Assembly (NCBI RefSeq): GCF_014195655.1
Contig: NZ_JACICD010000007.1
Span: 228,836-272,071, forward strand
Length of the DNA: 43,236 bases
From: Ancylobacter tetraedralis
GTDB lineage: Bacteria; Pseudomonadota; Alphaproteobacteria; Rhizobiales; Xanthobacteraceae
Direction of reading: 5' to 3'
The position numbers and the translations under genes were made by a program. The notes beneath the pieces are model-generated. The model was not told the origin of the DNA. It saw only the letters and a program-made list of their open reading frames with translations, and made no database searches. Shown here in pieces: positions 25,185 through 34,969 of the stretch (positions are counted from its first letter, which is position 1; each line of letters opens with the position of its first letter).

Positions 25185-26176
25185 CGGTCGAGCCAGCCCG
25201 GCACGCGGTGCGGGTTCTTGGCATGGATCGGCAGGCGCCGCTCCAGCACCGCCTTCACCTGCTCCACCGTCTCCATGGCCTGGAAATCCGAGGGCTCGAT
25301 CATCAGCGCCGCCGAATGCGGGGTGGCGACGACATTCGGCAGGCGCGCCAGCCGCAGCGAGGGCTGCTGGTCTCGCCCGTCGCCGACATCGAGGCCCGCT
25401 CCGGCGATGGTGCCATCGAGCAGCGCCGCCTCCAGCGCCGCCTCGTCCACCGATATGCCGCGGGAGATGTTGATAAAAAAGGCGTCGCGGCGCATCTGCG
25501 CGAAGGCATCCGCGTTCATCATCCGCTCCGTCTCCGGCGTCGCATAGGCGGCGCAGACGACGAAATCCGGCTGTGACAGCACTGAGGCGAGATCAGTGTG
25601 GATGACCGCGCCATTGTCGATCCGCGCATAGGGATCGTAGACGCTGACCTTCATCTTGAAGGCGAGCGCCAGTTCCACGATGCGCCGGCCGATCGAGCCA
25701 TAACCGATGACGCCGACATGGGCGCCGGCCATCTGCCGGCCGAACACCATCGGGTGGGTGTCGTCTCCGCCATGGTAGCGCTCGGCGTCGCGGGTGATGT
25801 TGCGCGCGAGATCGAGCATGAGCGCCAGCGCGTGCTCGGCCACCGCGTCGGCATAGCCGGAGGAGCAGTTGCAGACGAGGATGCCGGCATCGGAGGCCGC
25901 GTCCACGTCGATGTTGCGCATGTCGACGGCGCAGCGGGTGAACAGCTTGACGCTGTCGAGCCGCTCCAGCACAGCGCGCGAGCCGGCGGCGAGGCGGTCG
26001 GAAATGACGACCTGGCAACCCTGCGCCGCCGCCACCAGCGCGTCGCCGGTCAGCGCCTCGTCGCTATGGTTCATTACCAGCTCGATGGGCAGCGCCTTCA
26101 GCGCCGCAACGCCGCGCTCGCCGTAGAAATGCGTGAGCAGGTCGCGGTTATGGGTGAGCAGAACGCGCATCATCAT
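25181..26176 (-). CDS. D-isomer-specific 2-hydroxyacid dehydrogenase family protein
   Basis: NAD(P)-dependent oxidoreductase of 331 residues. The Rossmann motif is VGVIGYGSIGRRIVELAL, followed by VYDPYAR. The active-site Arg is in FINISRGISVDEAALEAAL and the active-site His in ATPHSAALM. The usual catalytic Glu of the DVFExEP motif is missing; the segment reads GLDVGDGRDQQP. This could mean altered activity. It would interconvert a 2-oxo and a 2-hydroxy acid. Start codons ATG at 26176, 26173 and 26170 are adjacent; the first shares one base with the Rieske gene's stop. The stop overlaps the amidohydrolase by 4 nt. Confidence 0.87.
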   Translation of the reverse strand: MMMRVLLTHNRDLLTHFYGERGVAALKALPIELVMNHSDEALTGDALVAAAQGCQVVISDRLAAGSRAVLERLDSVKLFTRCAVDMRNIDVDAASDAGILVCNCSSGYADAVAEHALALMLDLARNITRDAERYHGGDDTHPMVFGRQMAGAHVGVIGYGSIGRRIVELALAFKMKVSVYDPYARIDNGAVIHTDLASVLSQPDFVVCAAYATPETERMMNADAFAQMRRDAFFINISRGISVDEAALEAALLDGTIAGAGLDVGDGRDQQPSLRLARLPNVVATPHSAALMIEPSDFQAMETVEQVKAVLERRLPIHAKNPHRVPGWLDR

Positions 26177-27333
26177 CACCACCCATCCGCCATCATGTCG
26201 TCGACCAGTGCCGGGGGCAGGCGCGCCATCACCCAGTGGTTCATGGCGAGCACCATGTCGTCGCGCCAGGAGAGCGGGCCGGGACGCGCGAGGCAGGATG
26301 ACAGGCCGACCTGCTGCCTTTCGAGGATGCCCACATCCTCCAGGGCGACCGCCTCCCAGCGATTGTAATAGGGCCCGGCGCGCTCGGCGAAATCGGGTAA
26401 CTCCGTGTAGGCCTTGGGGAAACAGCCGCCGACCGAGAGAACCGTGCGGTCCACCGCGATGGGCCGCACGGCGAGCCACCACATGCAGTCCTGCGCGTAG
26501 ACGAACTGCACGGTGGGTTCGATCACCGTGAAGAAGGTGCCCTGCTGCGCCTGCTCCGTCAGGCCCTCGATCGCCGGGAAAGGCGGTTCCTGGCCGAGAA
26601 CGGCAATGGACCGCCGGGCCTGCACCTGGATCACGTGCCAATTGCCACGTGTCGGAAAACTCACGGATCTCTGGGCGCCGACGGTCGCCGCGTGGACGAT
26701 GCCGGTATGGTAGGTCTCCATGGCGTTTTCCAGCAGGAGCTTCCAGTTACAGCGCGTCTCGATCTCCATGTGCCAGGTCTTGACCATGTCGCCGAGCCGG
26801 TGGCTGCCGACCAGTTCCGGCATGTTGCCGAGATGCTCCATCAGGCCGGGGGCGCCGTCGTCATAGTTCAGGAAGATCGAGCCTTCCCACAGCTCCATGC
26901 GGATGGGGATGAGCCCGTGCGGCGGCTTCTCGAATTTCGGCACCTCGCGCATGCCGGGCGCGCCAGCGAGCGAGCCGTCGAGCCGGTAGTTCCAGGCGTG
27001 GTAGGGGCAGATGATGTTGGGTGTGTTGCCGCAGCCTTCCAGCAGGATGGAGGCCCGGTGCCGGCAGAAATTGGCGAAGGCGCGCAGCACGCCATCCTCG
27101 CCGCGCACCAGCATCACTGGGCCGCCGACGCTCTGCAAGGTCTTGTAATCACCGGGATTCGGCACTTCCTCGACGCGCCCGGCGAAGAACCAGTGCTTGA
27201 GATGGATGTGCGTCACCTCCGCCTTGAATACGGCCGGATCGGTGTAGAAGCGGGTCGGCGCGCTCTTGGCGTCGCCAAGCGGCGGCTCGGACCAGACATA
27301 GGGCTCGGGAACGAGAGTCGTGTCCATGCTCAT
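26176..27333 (-). CDS. Rieske non-haem iron oxygenase, alpha subunit
   Basis: Oxygenase component of 385 residues. The Rieske cluster ligands are C90-x-H92 (FCRHRA) and C109-x2-H112 (ICPYHAW). The mononuclear iron ligands are H209 and H214 in METYHTGIVH, with an Asp near LEDVGILE as likely third ligand. The residue that bridges the two centres between subunits, usually Asp, is Glu206. A Glu here is known from the carnitine oxygenase CntA. Relatives act on quaternary amines or demethylate nitrogen, so an N-methyl substrate is possible. No reductase or ferredoxin partner lies in the window. The ATG at 27333 follows AGGGAGG. Confidence 0.88.
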   Translation of the reverse strand: MSMDTTLVPEPYVWSEPPLGDAKSAPTRFYTDPAVFKAEVTHIHLKHWFFAGRVEEVPNPGDYKTLQSVGGPVMLVRGEDGVLRAFANFCRHRASILLEGCGNTPNIICPYHAWNYRLDGSLAGAPGMREVPKFEKPPHGLIPIRMELWEGSIFLNYDDGAPGLMEHLGNMPELVGSHRLGDMVKTWHMEIETRCNWKLLLENAMETYHTGIVHAATVGAQRSVSFPTRGNWHVIQVQARRSIAVLGQEPPFPAIEGLTEQAQQGTFFTVIEPTVQFVYAQDCMWWLAVRPIAVDRTVLSVGGCFPKAYTELPDFAERAGPYYNRWEAVALEDVGILERQQVGLSSCLARPGPLSWRDDMVLAMNHWVMARLPPALVDDMMADGW

Positions 27334-27346
27334 GACGAGCCTCCCT

Positions 27347-28290
27347 TCAGCGATGCCCGGCATTGAGGCGGTGTTCCGCCTGGCCGAGCTGAATGAGATG
27401 TAGCGCGATCACCGCGACATGGCCGGCCAGCATCGCCGCCATGCCCTGCACGTCATGCGGCGGGCTGAGCGTGTTGATGTCCACGCCGACGAGGTCGAGC
27501 CCCTTAAGTCCATGCAATAGATCGAAAACTTCGGCGACGGGCGGCCCGCCCCAAGTGGGCGTGGCGACGCCAGGGGCGGCGGAGGGGTCGAAATAATCCA
27601 TGTCGAAGGACAGATGGACCGGCCGGTTGCCGACGACGTTGCGCACCTCGGCGGCAATGGCCTCGGCGCCGCGCCGGCGCACCTCGTCGCCGGGGACCAG
27701 GCGGTAGCCGAGCGCGCGCGTGTAGTCATAGGCGCCGCCGACCAGCATGGTGCCGCGCGCGCCGATGTGGAAGGAGCGGGTGGTGTCGATCAGCCCTTCC
27801 GTGGCGGCGCGGGTGAAGGTGGTGCCGGTGTTGACGTCCTCGCCCGGATAGGCGTCGGTGTGGGCGTCGATATGGATCAGCACCAGCTCGGGATAACGCT
27901 TTGCCAAGGCTCGCAAAACCGGCAGCGTCACGGTGCCGTCGCCGCCTACGCAGAGCGGCACCGCGTCAGCCTGCACGACATCCCTGACCGCGGCTTCCAT
28001 CGCCGCGAGCGAGGGGCCGAGATCGGAGGCGACGACATCCACATCGCCGAGATCGACGACGCGGTTGCCGGAGCGCGGATCGGTATCGGCCAGCGGCGGG
28101 TAGAAGGGGCGCACCTCGCTCGACATGGCGCGGAATGAGGCCGGGCCCTGGCGCGAGCCGATGCGGGTGGCGTGGGTGCCGCAATCGAAGGGAAGGCCCA
28201 TGACGGCGATCTGCCCGGCGCTGGCGGCGCCGGCTTGCGGCACGCCGAGGAAGGTTCCAAGCCGCATTCGCGGCGCGCCTGCGTAATCCG

Positions 28291-28294
<4 letters not shown>
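27347..28294 (-). CDS. Ureohydrolase-fold protein (agmatinase/arginase family) lacking one metal-ligand His
   Basis: A 315-residue member of the arginase/agmatinase superfamily, which hydrolyses guanidino groups to urea at a two-manganese site. The second and third metal motifs are present: HIDAHTDAY (D143, H145, D147) and SFDMDYFDPSAAPG (D231, D233). The first motif, normally GGDH, reads VGGDGTVTLP, so Gly120 replaces the His that binds one Mn. The guanidino-binding TPEPGG-type segment also reads TPTWGG. It may be a one-metal variant, act on another amide, or be a non-catalytic partner. Overlaps the upstream ATPase gene by 4 nt; the Rieske gene starts 13 nt after it. Confidence 0.85.
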
Positions 28295-29067
<773 letters not shown>

Positions 29068-29072
29068 GGCGC

Positions 29073-29855
29073 TCACCTCGCCCGCCCGAGATAGGCCGCC
29101 TGCACGGCGGGGTCGGCCAGCACCGCCTCGGGCAGCCCATCGGCGAGGCGCTTCCCATACTCCAGCACGGTCAGATGGTCGCACAGGCTGCGCACGATCT
29201 GCATGTCATGCTCGATCAGCAGGACGGCGATGCCCTGCGCCCGCACCTGCCGGACGAGATCGGCGATCTCGCTCTTTTCCACCGCGTTCATCCCGGCGAG
29301 CGGCTCGTCGAGCAGCAGCATTTTCGGCGCGGACATCAGCGCGCGGGCGATCTCGACCCGGCGCTGGTGGCCATAGGACAGCGTCGTCGCCACCCGGTCG
29401 GCGAAGGAGCTGCCGAGCCCGACGAAATCGAGCAGCTCATGGGCGCGTGCGACCATGGCGCGCTCGGCCCCGCGGCTCCGGCGGGTGCCGAACAGCAGCG
29501 CGGGAGCGGAGGCGGAGAAATGCAGGTGCCCGCCGACTAGCACGCTCTCCAGCACGGTCATGACGCCGAACAGGCGGATGTTCTGGAAGGTGCGGGCGAG
29601 CCCCCGCCGCGCCACGCCATGCACGCCCAGTCCGCCGATCTCCTCGCCGTCGAAGACGAGCTCGCCGGCGGTCGGGCGAATGAAGCCGGTCAGCACGTTG
29701 AGCACCGTCGTCTTGCCGGCGCCGTTCGGCCCGATCAGCCCGTGGATGGCGCCGCGCGCCACCGCCATGTCGAAGCCGCCGACCGCCTCCAGCCCGCCGA
29801 AGCGGACGACGATGCGGCGGGCCTCCAGCAGCGGGGCGGGGGTGGGCGCTCTCAT
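29073..29855 (-). CDS. livG: Branched-chain-type ABC transporter ATPase, LivG
   Basis: Second ATPase of the importer, 260 residues. Walker A is GPNGAGKTT, the signature LSYGHQRRVEIARAL (a usual LivG variant), Walker B MLLLDEPLAGM, and the H-loop LLIEHDM. GLARTFQNIRLFGVMTVLE is the LivG-specific segment. It pairs with LivF beneath the fused permease. The start overlaps the permease stop (ATGA). Confidence 0.94.
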   Translation of the reverse strand: MRAPTPAPLLEARRIVVRFGGLEAVGGFDMAVARGAIHGLIGPNGAGKTTVLNVLTGFIRPTAGELVFDGEEIGGLGVHGVARRGLARTFQNIRLFGVMTVLESVLVGGHLHFSASAPALLFGTRRSRGAERAMVARAHELLDFVGLGSSFADRVATTLSYGHQRRVEIARALMSAPKMLLLDEPLAGMNAVEKSEIADLVRQVRAQGIAVLLIEHDMQIVRSLCDHLTVLEYGKRLADGLPEAVLADPAVQAAYLGRAR

Positions 29856-31879
29856 GCCGCCCCCTTCGCCCGGCTGCCGGGCATGATGAGCGAGACGCGG
29901 GCGCTGGCGGCCAGCCCCTGCGGGCGGAACACCATCAGCACGATCAGCACCACGCCGAGCAGGGCGAAGCGCGTCTCGGGATAGGCCTGCACGAAGGGCA
30001 GGTCGAGCGCGAGCTGGAGGAAGACGATCCAGATCAGCGCGCCGATGAACGGCCCGAGGAAGGTGCCGAGCCCGCCGAGCACCACCAGCATCAGCAGCAG
30101 GATGTTCTCGAACAGGCTGAAATTCAGCGGGCTGATGTACTGCTGATAATGGGCGTAGAACACGCCGACGAAGCCGCCGACGAAGCCGCTCGCGGCATAG
30201 GCATAGAGCTTGTAGCGCGCGGTCGGCACACCCATCGCCTCCGCCGCCTCCTCATCCTCGCGGATGGCGACCCAGGCGCGCCCGACATAGGAGCGCACGA
30301 TCCGTGCAATGGCGAACACCACCAGCGCCGCCAGCACCAGCGCGAAGAAGAACTGCGCGCGCGGCGAGCCGAGCGGGATGCCGAACAGGTCCGGCGCCGG
30401 GATGTCGCGAATGCCCATCGGCCCGTTGGTGAGGCCGATCCAGTTGATCGCCACCACGCGGATGATCTCGCCGAAGCCGAGCGTCATGATGGCGAGGTAG
30501 TCGCCGCGCAGCCTGAGCGTCGGCGTGCCCAGCAGCACCGCGAAGCCGGCGGCTAACAGGCCGGCGAGCGGCAGGTTGAGATAGAGCAGCCACCAGATGT
30601 CGTCCGGCGCGACGCCGAAGCTGTCCTTCAGCACCAGCACGAAAAGGATGGAGGTGAGATAGGAGCCCACCGCCCAGAAGGCGACGAAGCCGAGATCGAG
30701 CAGGCCGGCAAAACCGACGATGACGTTGAGCCCGCTCGCCAGCATTCCGTAGATGACGACCATGGTGAGGATGCGCAGCCAGTAGTCGGACGGCATCAGC
30801 GCGCCCAGCACGGCGGCGATGGCGAGGAAGGCGAGCGCGGCGCCCGGTCCGGCGGCGGCGAGGCGCGCCAGCCCCCCGTCGAGCCGGCCGAACAGGGTAT
30901 GCAGCCAGCCGCCGGCGAATTCCGAGGCGCCGCCCAAGAGGCTGCCGCGCCCGGCGGAGTTCAGCTCCGGCTTACCGAGCAGGCCCTGCGGGCGCAGATA
31001 GAGCAGGCCGACCAGCAGCACGAAGCTGATCGCGTCCTTCCAGGCGGTGCCGTTGGGCAGATATCCCGAGCCCAGCGCCTCGACGAGGCCGAGAATGAGT
31101 CCGCCCAGCGCCGCACCGGGAATGGAGCCGATGCCCCCGAGCACGGCGGCGGTGAGCGCCTTCAGGCCGGGCAGGAAGCCCATGCTGGAATGGGCGAAAC
31201 CATAGGTCTGCGCGTAGAGCAACCCGGCCAGCGCGGCAAAGCCCGAGCCGATGGCGAAGGCGGCGGCGACCACGCGGTTGACGGGAATGCCCACCAGCAG
31301 CGCCGCCGTCTGGTCCTCCGCGCTCGCCCGCATCGCCCGGCCGAGCGAGGAGCGGGCGATGAACAGCGACAGCCCGGCCATGGCGATGACCGCGCTCGCC
31401 ATCACCACGAGGTCCATCACCGAGAGATAGATGGAATCGAACAGCACCACCGGCGGCAGCGTGGCGAGATAGAATTCGGGAAAGCGCAGCTCCTCCGCGC
31501 CCCACAGGGTCTGCGCGAGGCTCTGCAGCACCACCGAGACGGCGATGGAGGTGATGAGCGGGGCAAGGCGCGGGGCGTTGCGCAGCGGGCGGTAGGCGAT
31601 GCGGTCGACGAGGACGCCGATCAGCGCGGTGAGGACGATGGCCCCGAGCGCGGCGACCGGCAGCGGGAAGCCCGGCATGGGCACGATGACGCCGGCAAGG
31701 CGGACCTCCGGCAGCATGAGCGACGTGGTGAGGAAGGCGCCCAGCATGAACAGCTCGCCAAAGGCGAAGTTCACCAGCCGCACCACGCCATAGACCAGCG
31801 TGAAGGCCACGGCGGTGAGGGCGTAGACCGCCCCCAGCACCAGGCCGTTCGCCAGCAACTGTCCGAGATAATCCATCAT
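29852..31879 (-). CDS. Fused LivH-LivM branched-chain-type ABC permease
   Basis: A single 675-residue membrane protein that joins the two permeases of an HAAT importer. Residues 1 to about 300 are LivH-like (ALTAVAFTLVYGVVRLVNFA at the start, LGRAMRASAEDQTAALLVGI, GIGSIPGAALGGLILG). A linker of about 40 residues follows, then a LivM-like half (ASGLNVIVGFAGLLDLGFVA, TLRLRGDYLAIMTLGFGEII, VRSYVGRAWVAIREDEEAAE, VLGGLGTFLGPFIGA). Both EAA-type ATPase contacts are present. The frame is uninterrupted, so the fusion is not a frameshift artefact as far as the sequence shows. Fused LivHM proteins are known but less usual than separate subunits. Confidence 0.93.
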   Translation of the reverse strand: MMDYLGQLLANGLVLGAVYALTAVAFTLVYGVVRLVNFAFGELFMLGAFLTTSLMLPEVRLAGVIVPMPGFPLPVAALGAIVLTALIGVLVDRIAYRPLRNAPRLAPLITSIAVSVVLQSLAQTLWGAEELRFPEFYLATLPPVVLFDSIYLSVMDLVVMASAVIAMAGLSLFIARSSLGRAMRASAEDQTAALLVGIPVNRVVAAAFAIGSGFAALAGLLYAQTYGFAHSSMGFLPGLKALTAAVLGGIGSIPGAALGGLILGLVEALGSGYLPNGTAWKDAISFVLLVGLLYLRPQGLLGKPELNSAGRGSLLGGASEFAGGWLHTLFGRLDGGLARLAAAGPGAALAFLAIAAVLGALMPSDYWLRILTMVVIYGMLASGLNVIVGFAGLLDLGFVAFWAVGSYLTSILFVLVLKDSFGVAPDDIWWLLYLNLPLAGLLAAGFAVLLGTPTLRLRGDYLAIMTLGFGEIIRVVAINWIGLTNGPMGIRDIPAPDLFGIPLGSPRAQFFFALVLAALVVFAIARIVRSYVGRAWVAIREDEEAAEAMGVPTARYKLYAYAASGFVGGFVGVFYAHYQQYISPLNFSLFENILLLMLVVLGGLGTFLGPFIGALIWIVFLQLALDLPFVQAYPETRFALLGVVLIVLMVFRPQGLAASARVSLIMPGSRAKGAA

Positions 31880-31889
31880 GCCTCACGCG

Positions 31890-31920
31890 CGAGAGCCGGG
31901 CCCGGCCGCCGCCGGGCCGG
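31890..31920 (-). other. GC-rich stem between the binding-protein and permease genes
   Basis: The 67-bp gap between the LivK-like gene and the permease holds a G/C-only inverted repeat (GCCCGGC and GCCGGGC arms, coordinates approximate). A stem here commonly protects or partially terminates the binding-protein message so that it is made in excess. Inferred role only. Confidence 0.35.
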
Positions 31921-31946
31921 GCCTTTCAGATCCTCACGGCTGCGGC

Positions 31947-33068
31947 TCACGGCTGCTTGGGCGCGAGGCCGAACTTGCCGTCCTTCACCGCCAGGAAGTA
32001 CAGCGCGCCGGCGCGGTCGCCCGAAGGATCGAAGGTGGTCGGGCCGGTGACGCCCGGCACGCCCTTGAGCTTGCCGAAGGCGGCGTTGAGGCTGTCGCGG
32101 GTGACGGGGCCGTCCTTCGCCGCGAGATCGACCGCCGCGCCGAGCGCGAGGCCGGCATCATAGCCGAGCGCGGCCCAGGCGCTCGGATCTTCCTTGTACG
32201 CGGCCTTGTAGGCGCCGAGGAAGGTTTCGGTCGCGGGGGTGGCGACCGCCGGGTCGAACATGCCGTAGACGATCATGCCTTCCACCGCGCCGCGGCCGAG
32301 CTTCATCAGCTCCACATTGAGCGCGCCGTCGGTCGAGAGCAACTGCGCCTGAATGCCGAGCGCGCGGGCCTGTTCGGCGATCTTGGCCGCCTCGGTGTAG
32401 AAACCGCCGATGAAGATGGCGTCGGGCTTGGCCGCGCGCACCTTGGTCAGCAGCGTGCGGAAATCCTTGGTGCCGAGCAGATAGGATTCGGTGCCGAGGA
32501 TCTTGGCGCCGTCCTTGGCCGCCGCATCGGAGAACGCCTTGGCGACGCCGATGCCGTAATCATCCTGCTGGTTCAGCACATAGATCGACTTCAGCCCCAG
32601 CGTCTTGGCGGCATAGGCGCCCATCATCGAGCCCTGCACCGCGTCGGTGAGCACGTTGCGGCGGAAATAGGGGCTGACATTGGAGAGCGCCGGGCTGGTG
32701 ACGGCCGAGGCGAGCACCGGCAGCTTGCACTGGGTGTAGACCGGCATGGCGGCCAGCGCGATGGAGGAGAAGGAATAGCCCATCACCACATCGACCGTGG
32801 CATCGGAGCAGAAGCGCTGGGCGATCAGCACGCCCTCGCGCGCCTCGCCGCGATCATCCACCGCGTCGATCTTGTAGGTAGTGCCGCCCTTCTTGTTCAG
32901 CTCCGCCACGGCAAGGTTGAGGCCCTTGCGCATGTTGAGTCCGAAAGCGGCGAAGTCGCCGGAGAGCGCGGCGGTGAAGCCGATGGTGATCTCGTCCGCC
33001 CGCGACAGCGTGGGGGAGGCGAGAAGGCCGATGCCGAGCACGGCGGCGGCAAGGCGGTTGATGGTCAT
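31947..33068 (-). CDS. Branched-chain-type ABC transporter substrate-binding protein
   Basis: Periplasmic type I binding protein (Peripla_BP_6, HAAT family), 373 residues. The signal peptide ends near residue 24 (PTLSRA-DEITIG). Family marks are IGFTAALSGDFAAFGLNMRK at the mature N-terminus, AVDDRGEAREGVLIAQRF, VVMGYSFSSIALAAMPVY, NQQDDYGIGVAKAF and IFIGGFYTEAAKIAEQA. Proteins of this type bind leucine-like amino acids, amides, urea and aromatic acids, so the ligand cannot be read off. It heads the transporter part of the operon, 78 bp after the RidA gene. Confidence 0.92.
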   Translation of the reverse strand: MTINRLAAAVLGIGLLASPTLSRADEITIGFTAALSGDFAAFGLNMRKGLNLAVAELNKKGGTTYKIDAVDDRGEAREGVLIAQRFCSDATVDVVMGYSFSSIALAAMPVYTQCKLPVLASAVTSPALSNVSPYFRRNVLTDAVQGSMMGAYAAKTLGLKSIYVLNQQDDYGIGVAKAFSDAAAKDGAKILGTESYLLGTKDFRTLLTKVRAAKPDAIFIGGFYTEAAKIAEQARALGIQAQLLSTDGALNVELMKLGRGAVEGMIVYGMFDPAVATPATETFLGAYKAAYKEDPSAWAALGYDAGLALGAAVDLAAKDGPVTRDSLNAAFGKLKGVPGVTGPTTFDPSGDRAGALYFLAVKDGKFGLAPKQP

Positions 33069-33146
33069 GCGAGGTTCCTCTGGAAGGAGATCGCGCGTTT
33101 GCCGCGCTCAGGCTTTGCAAGGCACGAACGTGACCGGAGGGGCGGT

Positions 33147-33641
33147 TCAGTGAAGCTCCACCGTCACCCAGGTCTCGAAGCAATAATCATCCGCCAGCGA
33201 CATGACGCCGATGGAGGCGCGCCCGCCGACCCCGATCTCCGCGCCGAACACCTGCTCGAACAGGTCCGACAGGCCGCTGGCGACGAGGTGGGGCTGGGTG
33301 AAGGCGGGATCGCAGGCGATGAAGTTGAGGGAGCGCACGAGGCCCTTCACCCGGTCGAGATCGCCCACCGCGTCCTTGATGCAGCCGAGGCAGTTGAGGG
33401 CGGTCAGCCGCGCCGCCTCATAGCCCTGCTCGATGGTGACGTCGCGCCCGAGCCGGCCAGGATAGAGCACCCGGCCATCGGCACCGACGCCCGCCGTCTG
33501 GCCGGACAGGAACAGCAGCTTGTCGCTGAGGTAGTGCGGCTTCATCTTGCCGTAGAGCTTGCCGTAATAGGCATCGCCGCCGCCGGCGCCGGGCAGCACG
33601 AGCCCGAGTTCGGCCACCCGCCGCTCCACCGATGATGCCAT
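33147..33641 (-). CDS. RidA/YjgF family protein
   Basis: A 164-residue enzyme of the reactive imine/enamine deaminase family. LLFLSGQTAGVGADGRVLYP at residues 43-62, the NCLGCIKDAVGDLDRVKGLV helix, and the C-terminal GGRASIGVMSLADDYCFETW are typical, and the Arg of GRAS corresponds to the residue that holds the substrate carboxylate. It is longer than the 128-residue RidA proper, so it belongs to one of the Rid subgroups found in catabolic operons. An imine or enamine intermediate is therefore likely in this pathway. The ATG at 33641 follows GGGGAG. It is the first structural gene after the dyad at 33684-33709. Confidence 0.85.
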   Translation of the reverse strand: MASSVERRVAELGLVLPGAGGGDAYYGKLYGKMKPHYLSDKLLFLSGQTAGVGADGRVLYPGRLGRDVTIEQGYEAARLTALNCLGCIKDAVGDLDRVKGLVRSLNFIACDPAFTQPHLVASGLSDLFEQVFGAEIGVGGRASIGVMSLADDYCFETWVTVELH

Positions 33642-33683
33642 GTGACGCTCCCCAGGCTCACTGTCTCCGGGGGTGATTTCCCG

Positions 33684-33709
33684 CCGGTTTTGCCTCAGCG
33701 TCAAACCGG
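33684..33709. promoter_or_regulatory. Candidate LysR operator before the RidA-ABC operon
   Basis: CCGGTTT (33684-33690) and AAACCGG (33703-33709) form a perfect 7-bp dyad with a 12-nt spacer, flanked by GATTTCC and GGAAATC that extend the symmetry imperfectly. It lies 43 bp upstream of the RidA start codon and downstream of the LysR gene, a good place for the regulator to act. Binding is inferred. Confidence 0.45.
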
Positions 33710-33848
33710 AAATCGGTGTGAGTCCATAAAGCAAAGTTATAGGGTGGGGCGCGCCACGCTCGCGCGCTGGGCTTTCCGCGGGTTTGCCGACGCGCGCCGT
33801 TGCCCGGATTGCGGGCGGCGGCGGATGGTGCCCGAACTTTGGGCCCCG

Positions 33849-34745
33849 TCAGCGCGGGCTGACGAGATCGGGCGCCAGCGTAGCGCGGAACCGCTCCATG
33901 AAGGTCACCGCGATCCGCGAGGGCGGGCGCGTGCGCGGCCGGAACATGCCGAAGCGATAGGGCACGACTGGGCGGAACGGCACGGCGACGAGGCCCATCG
34001 CCGCGAAGAAGCGCGCCGTGGCGGGATCGACCAGCGTCACCGCGCCGAGTTGCTGCACCAGCACGCAGGCCGTGCCGAAGAACTCGACCTCCGCCACCAC
34101 ATTCCAGTGCGCGTGCGCCTCGAAGAACGCCTCGGCGGCGGCAATGTGGGTGATGTGCTCGGGGAACAGCGTGACGAATGGCAACGAATCGAGCTGCTCG
34201 GGCCCCACCACAGCTTCGCCCGCCAGCGGATGGTCGGCGCGCATGACGCACATGCAGGCGACCTCGAACAGCTCCAGCGAGGCGACATGGATGTCGATCG
34301 GCAGTTCCGCGAAGCCGACATCGAAGGCGCCGATGGTGCCGAGATCGCGCACCGCATAGGAGGAGCGGGTGATGAAGCGCGCAGTGGCGCCGGCATTCTC
34401 TTTCAGCACATCGGCGATGATGGGGGGCAGCAAATAGGTGGCGAGCCCCGGCGGGCTGGCGATGAGCAGCGTCGCGGAGGATAAGCCCTTGAGATTGCGC
34501 GAGACGGCGAGCGTGCGCTCCATCGCGTCGAGCGTGCGGGTGATGGCGGTGAAGAAGGTTTCCGCCTCGGGCGTCGCCTCCAGCCGGCCATGGGCGCGGT
34601 GGAACAGCTTGAGCCCGATCTCGTCTTCGAGCCGCGCGATGAGGTTGCTGACGGCTGGCTGCGACTTGCCCAGCAGCACGGCGGCCGCGCTCATCGACCC
34701 GTTCTCATAGACGGCGCGAAAGGCTTCGAGGTGGCGGGTGTCCAT
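33849..34745 (-). CDS. LysR-family transcriptional regulator (of the RidA-ABC operon)
   Basis: A 298-residue LysR regulator. The N-terminal winged helix reads MDTRHLEAFRAVYENGSMSA, then SQPAVSNLIARLEDEIGLKL, FHRAHGRLEATPEAE, followed by the effector domain (LLIASPPGLATYLLPPIIAD onward). It is the gene just upstream of, and on the same strand as, the ten-gene catabolic operon, so it is the likely controller. The ATG at 34745 is the family-typical start; the longer frame to 34835 lacks support. Confidence 0.92.
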   Translation of the reverse strand: MDTRHLEAFRAVYENGSMSAAAVLLGKSQPAVSNLIARLEDEIGLKLFHRAHGRLEATPEAETFFTAITRTLDAMERTLAVSRNLKGLSSATLLIASPPGLATYLLPPIIADVLKENAGATARFITRSSYAVRDLGTIGAFDVGFAELPIDIHVASLELFEVACMCVMRADHPLAGEAVVGPEQLDSLPFVTLFPEHITHIAAAEAFFEAHAHWNVVAEVEFFGTACVLVQQLGAVTLVDPATARFFAAMGLVAVPFRPVVPYRFGMFRPRTRPPSRIAVTFMERFRATLAPDLVSPR

Positions 34746-34969
34746 CGGGCAACGCACTCGGTGGGGAACACGGCAGGCACCGTCGGCCACGCCGCTACAT
34801 ACCACTATGAGCGATCCAAACCGCCGTGAAAACATCGCTTGCCGCGATCAGTAATCGAATTGCACGTACGGACATGACGCCGGCCCAATGTCGTTTGCGG
34901 GTTTGAAGCCATTGATACAGCGTGTTTGGTTACCTGCCCGGACCGAGGGCGCCATATCAGGAGGATTCA

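Noticed and set aside
31878..33635. A 585-codon plus-strand frame over the binding-protein and RidA genes
   Set aside because: Shadow of the minus-strand genes; no signal, domain or ribosome site.
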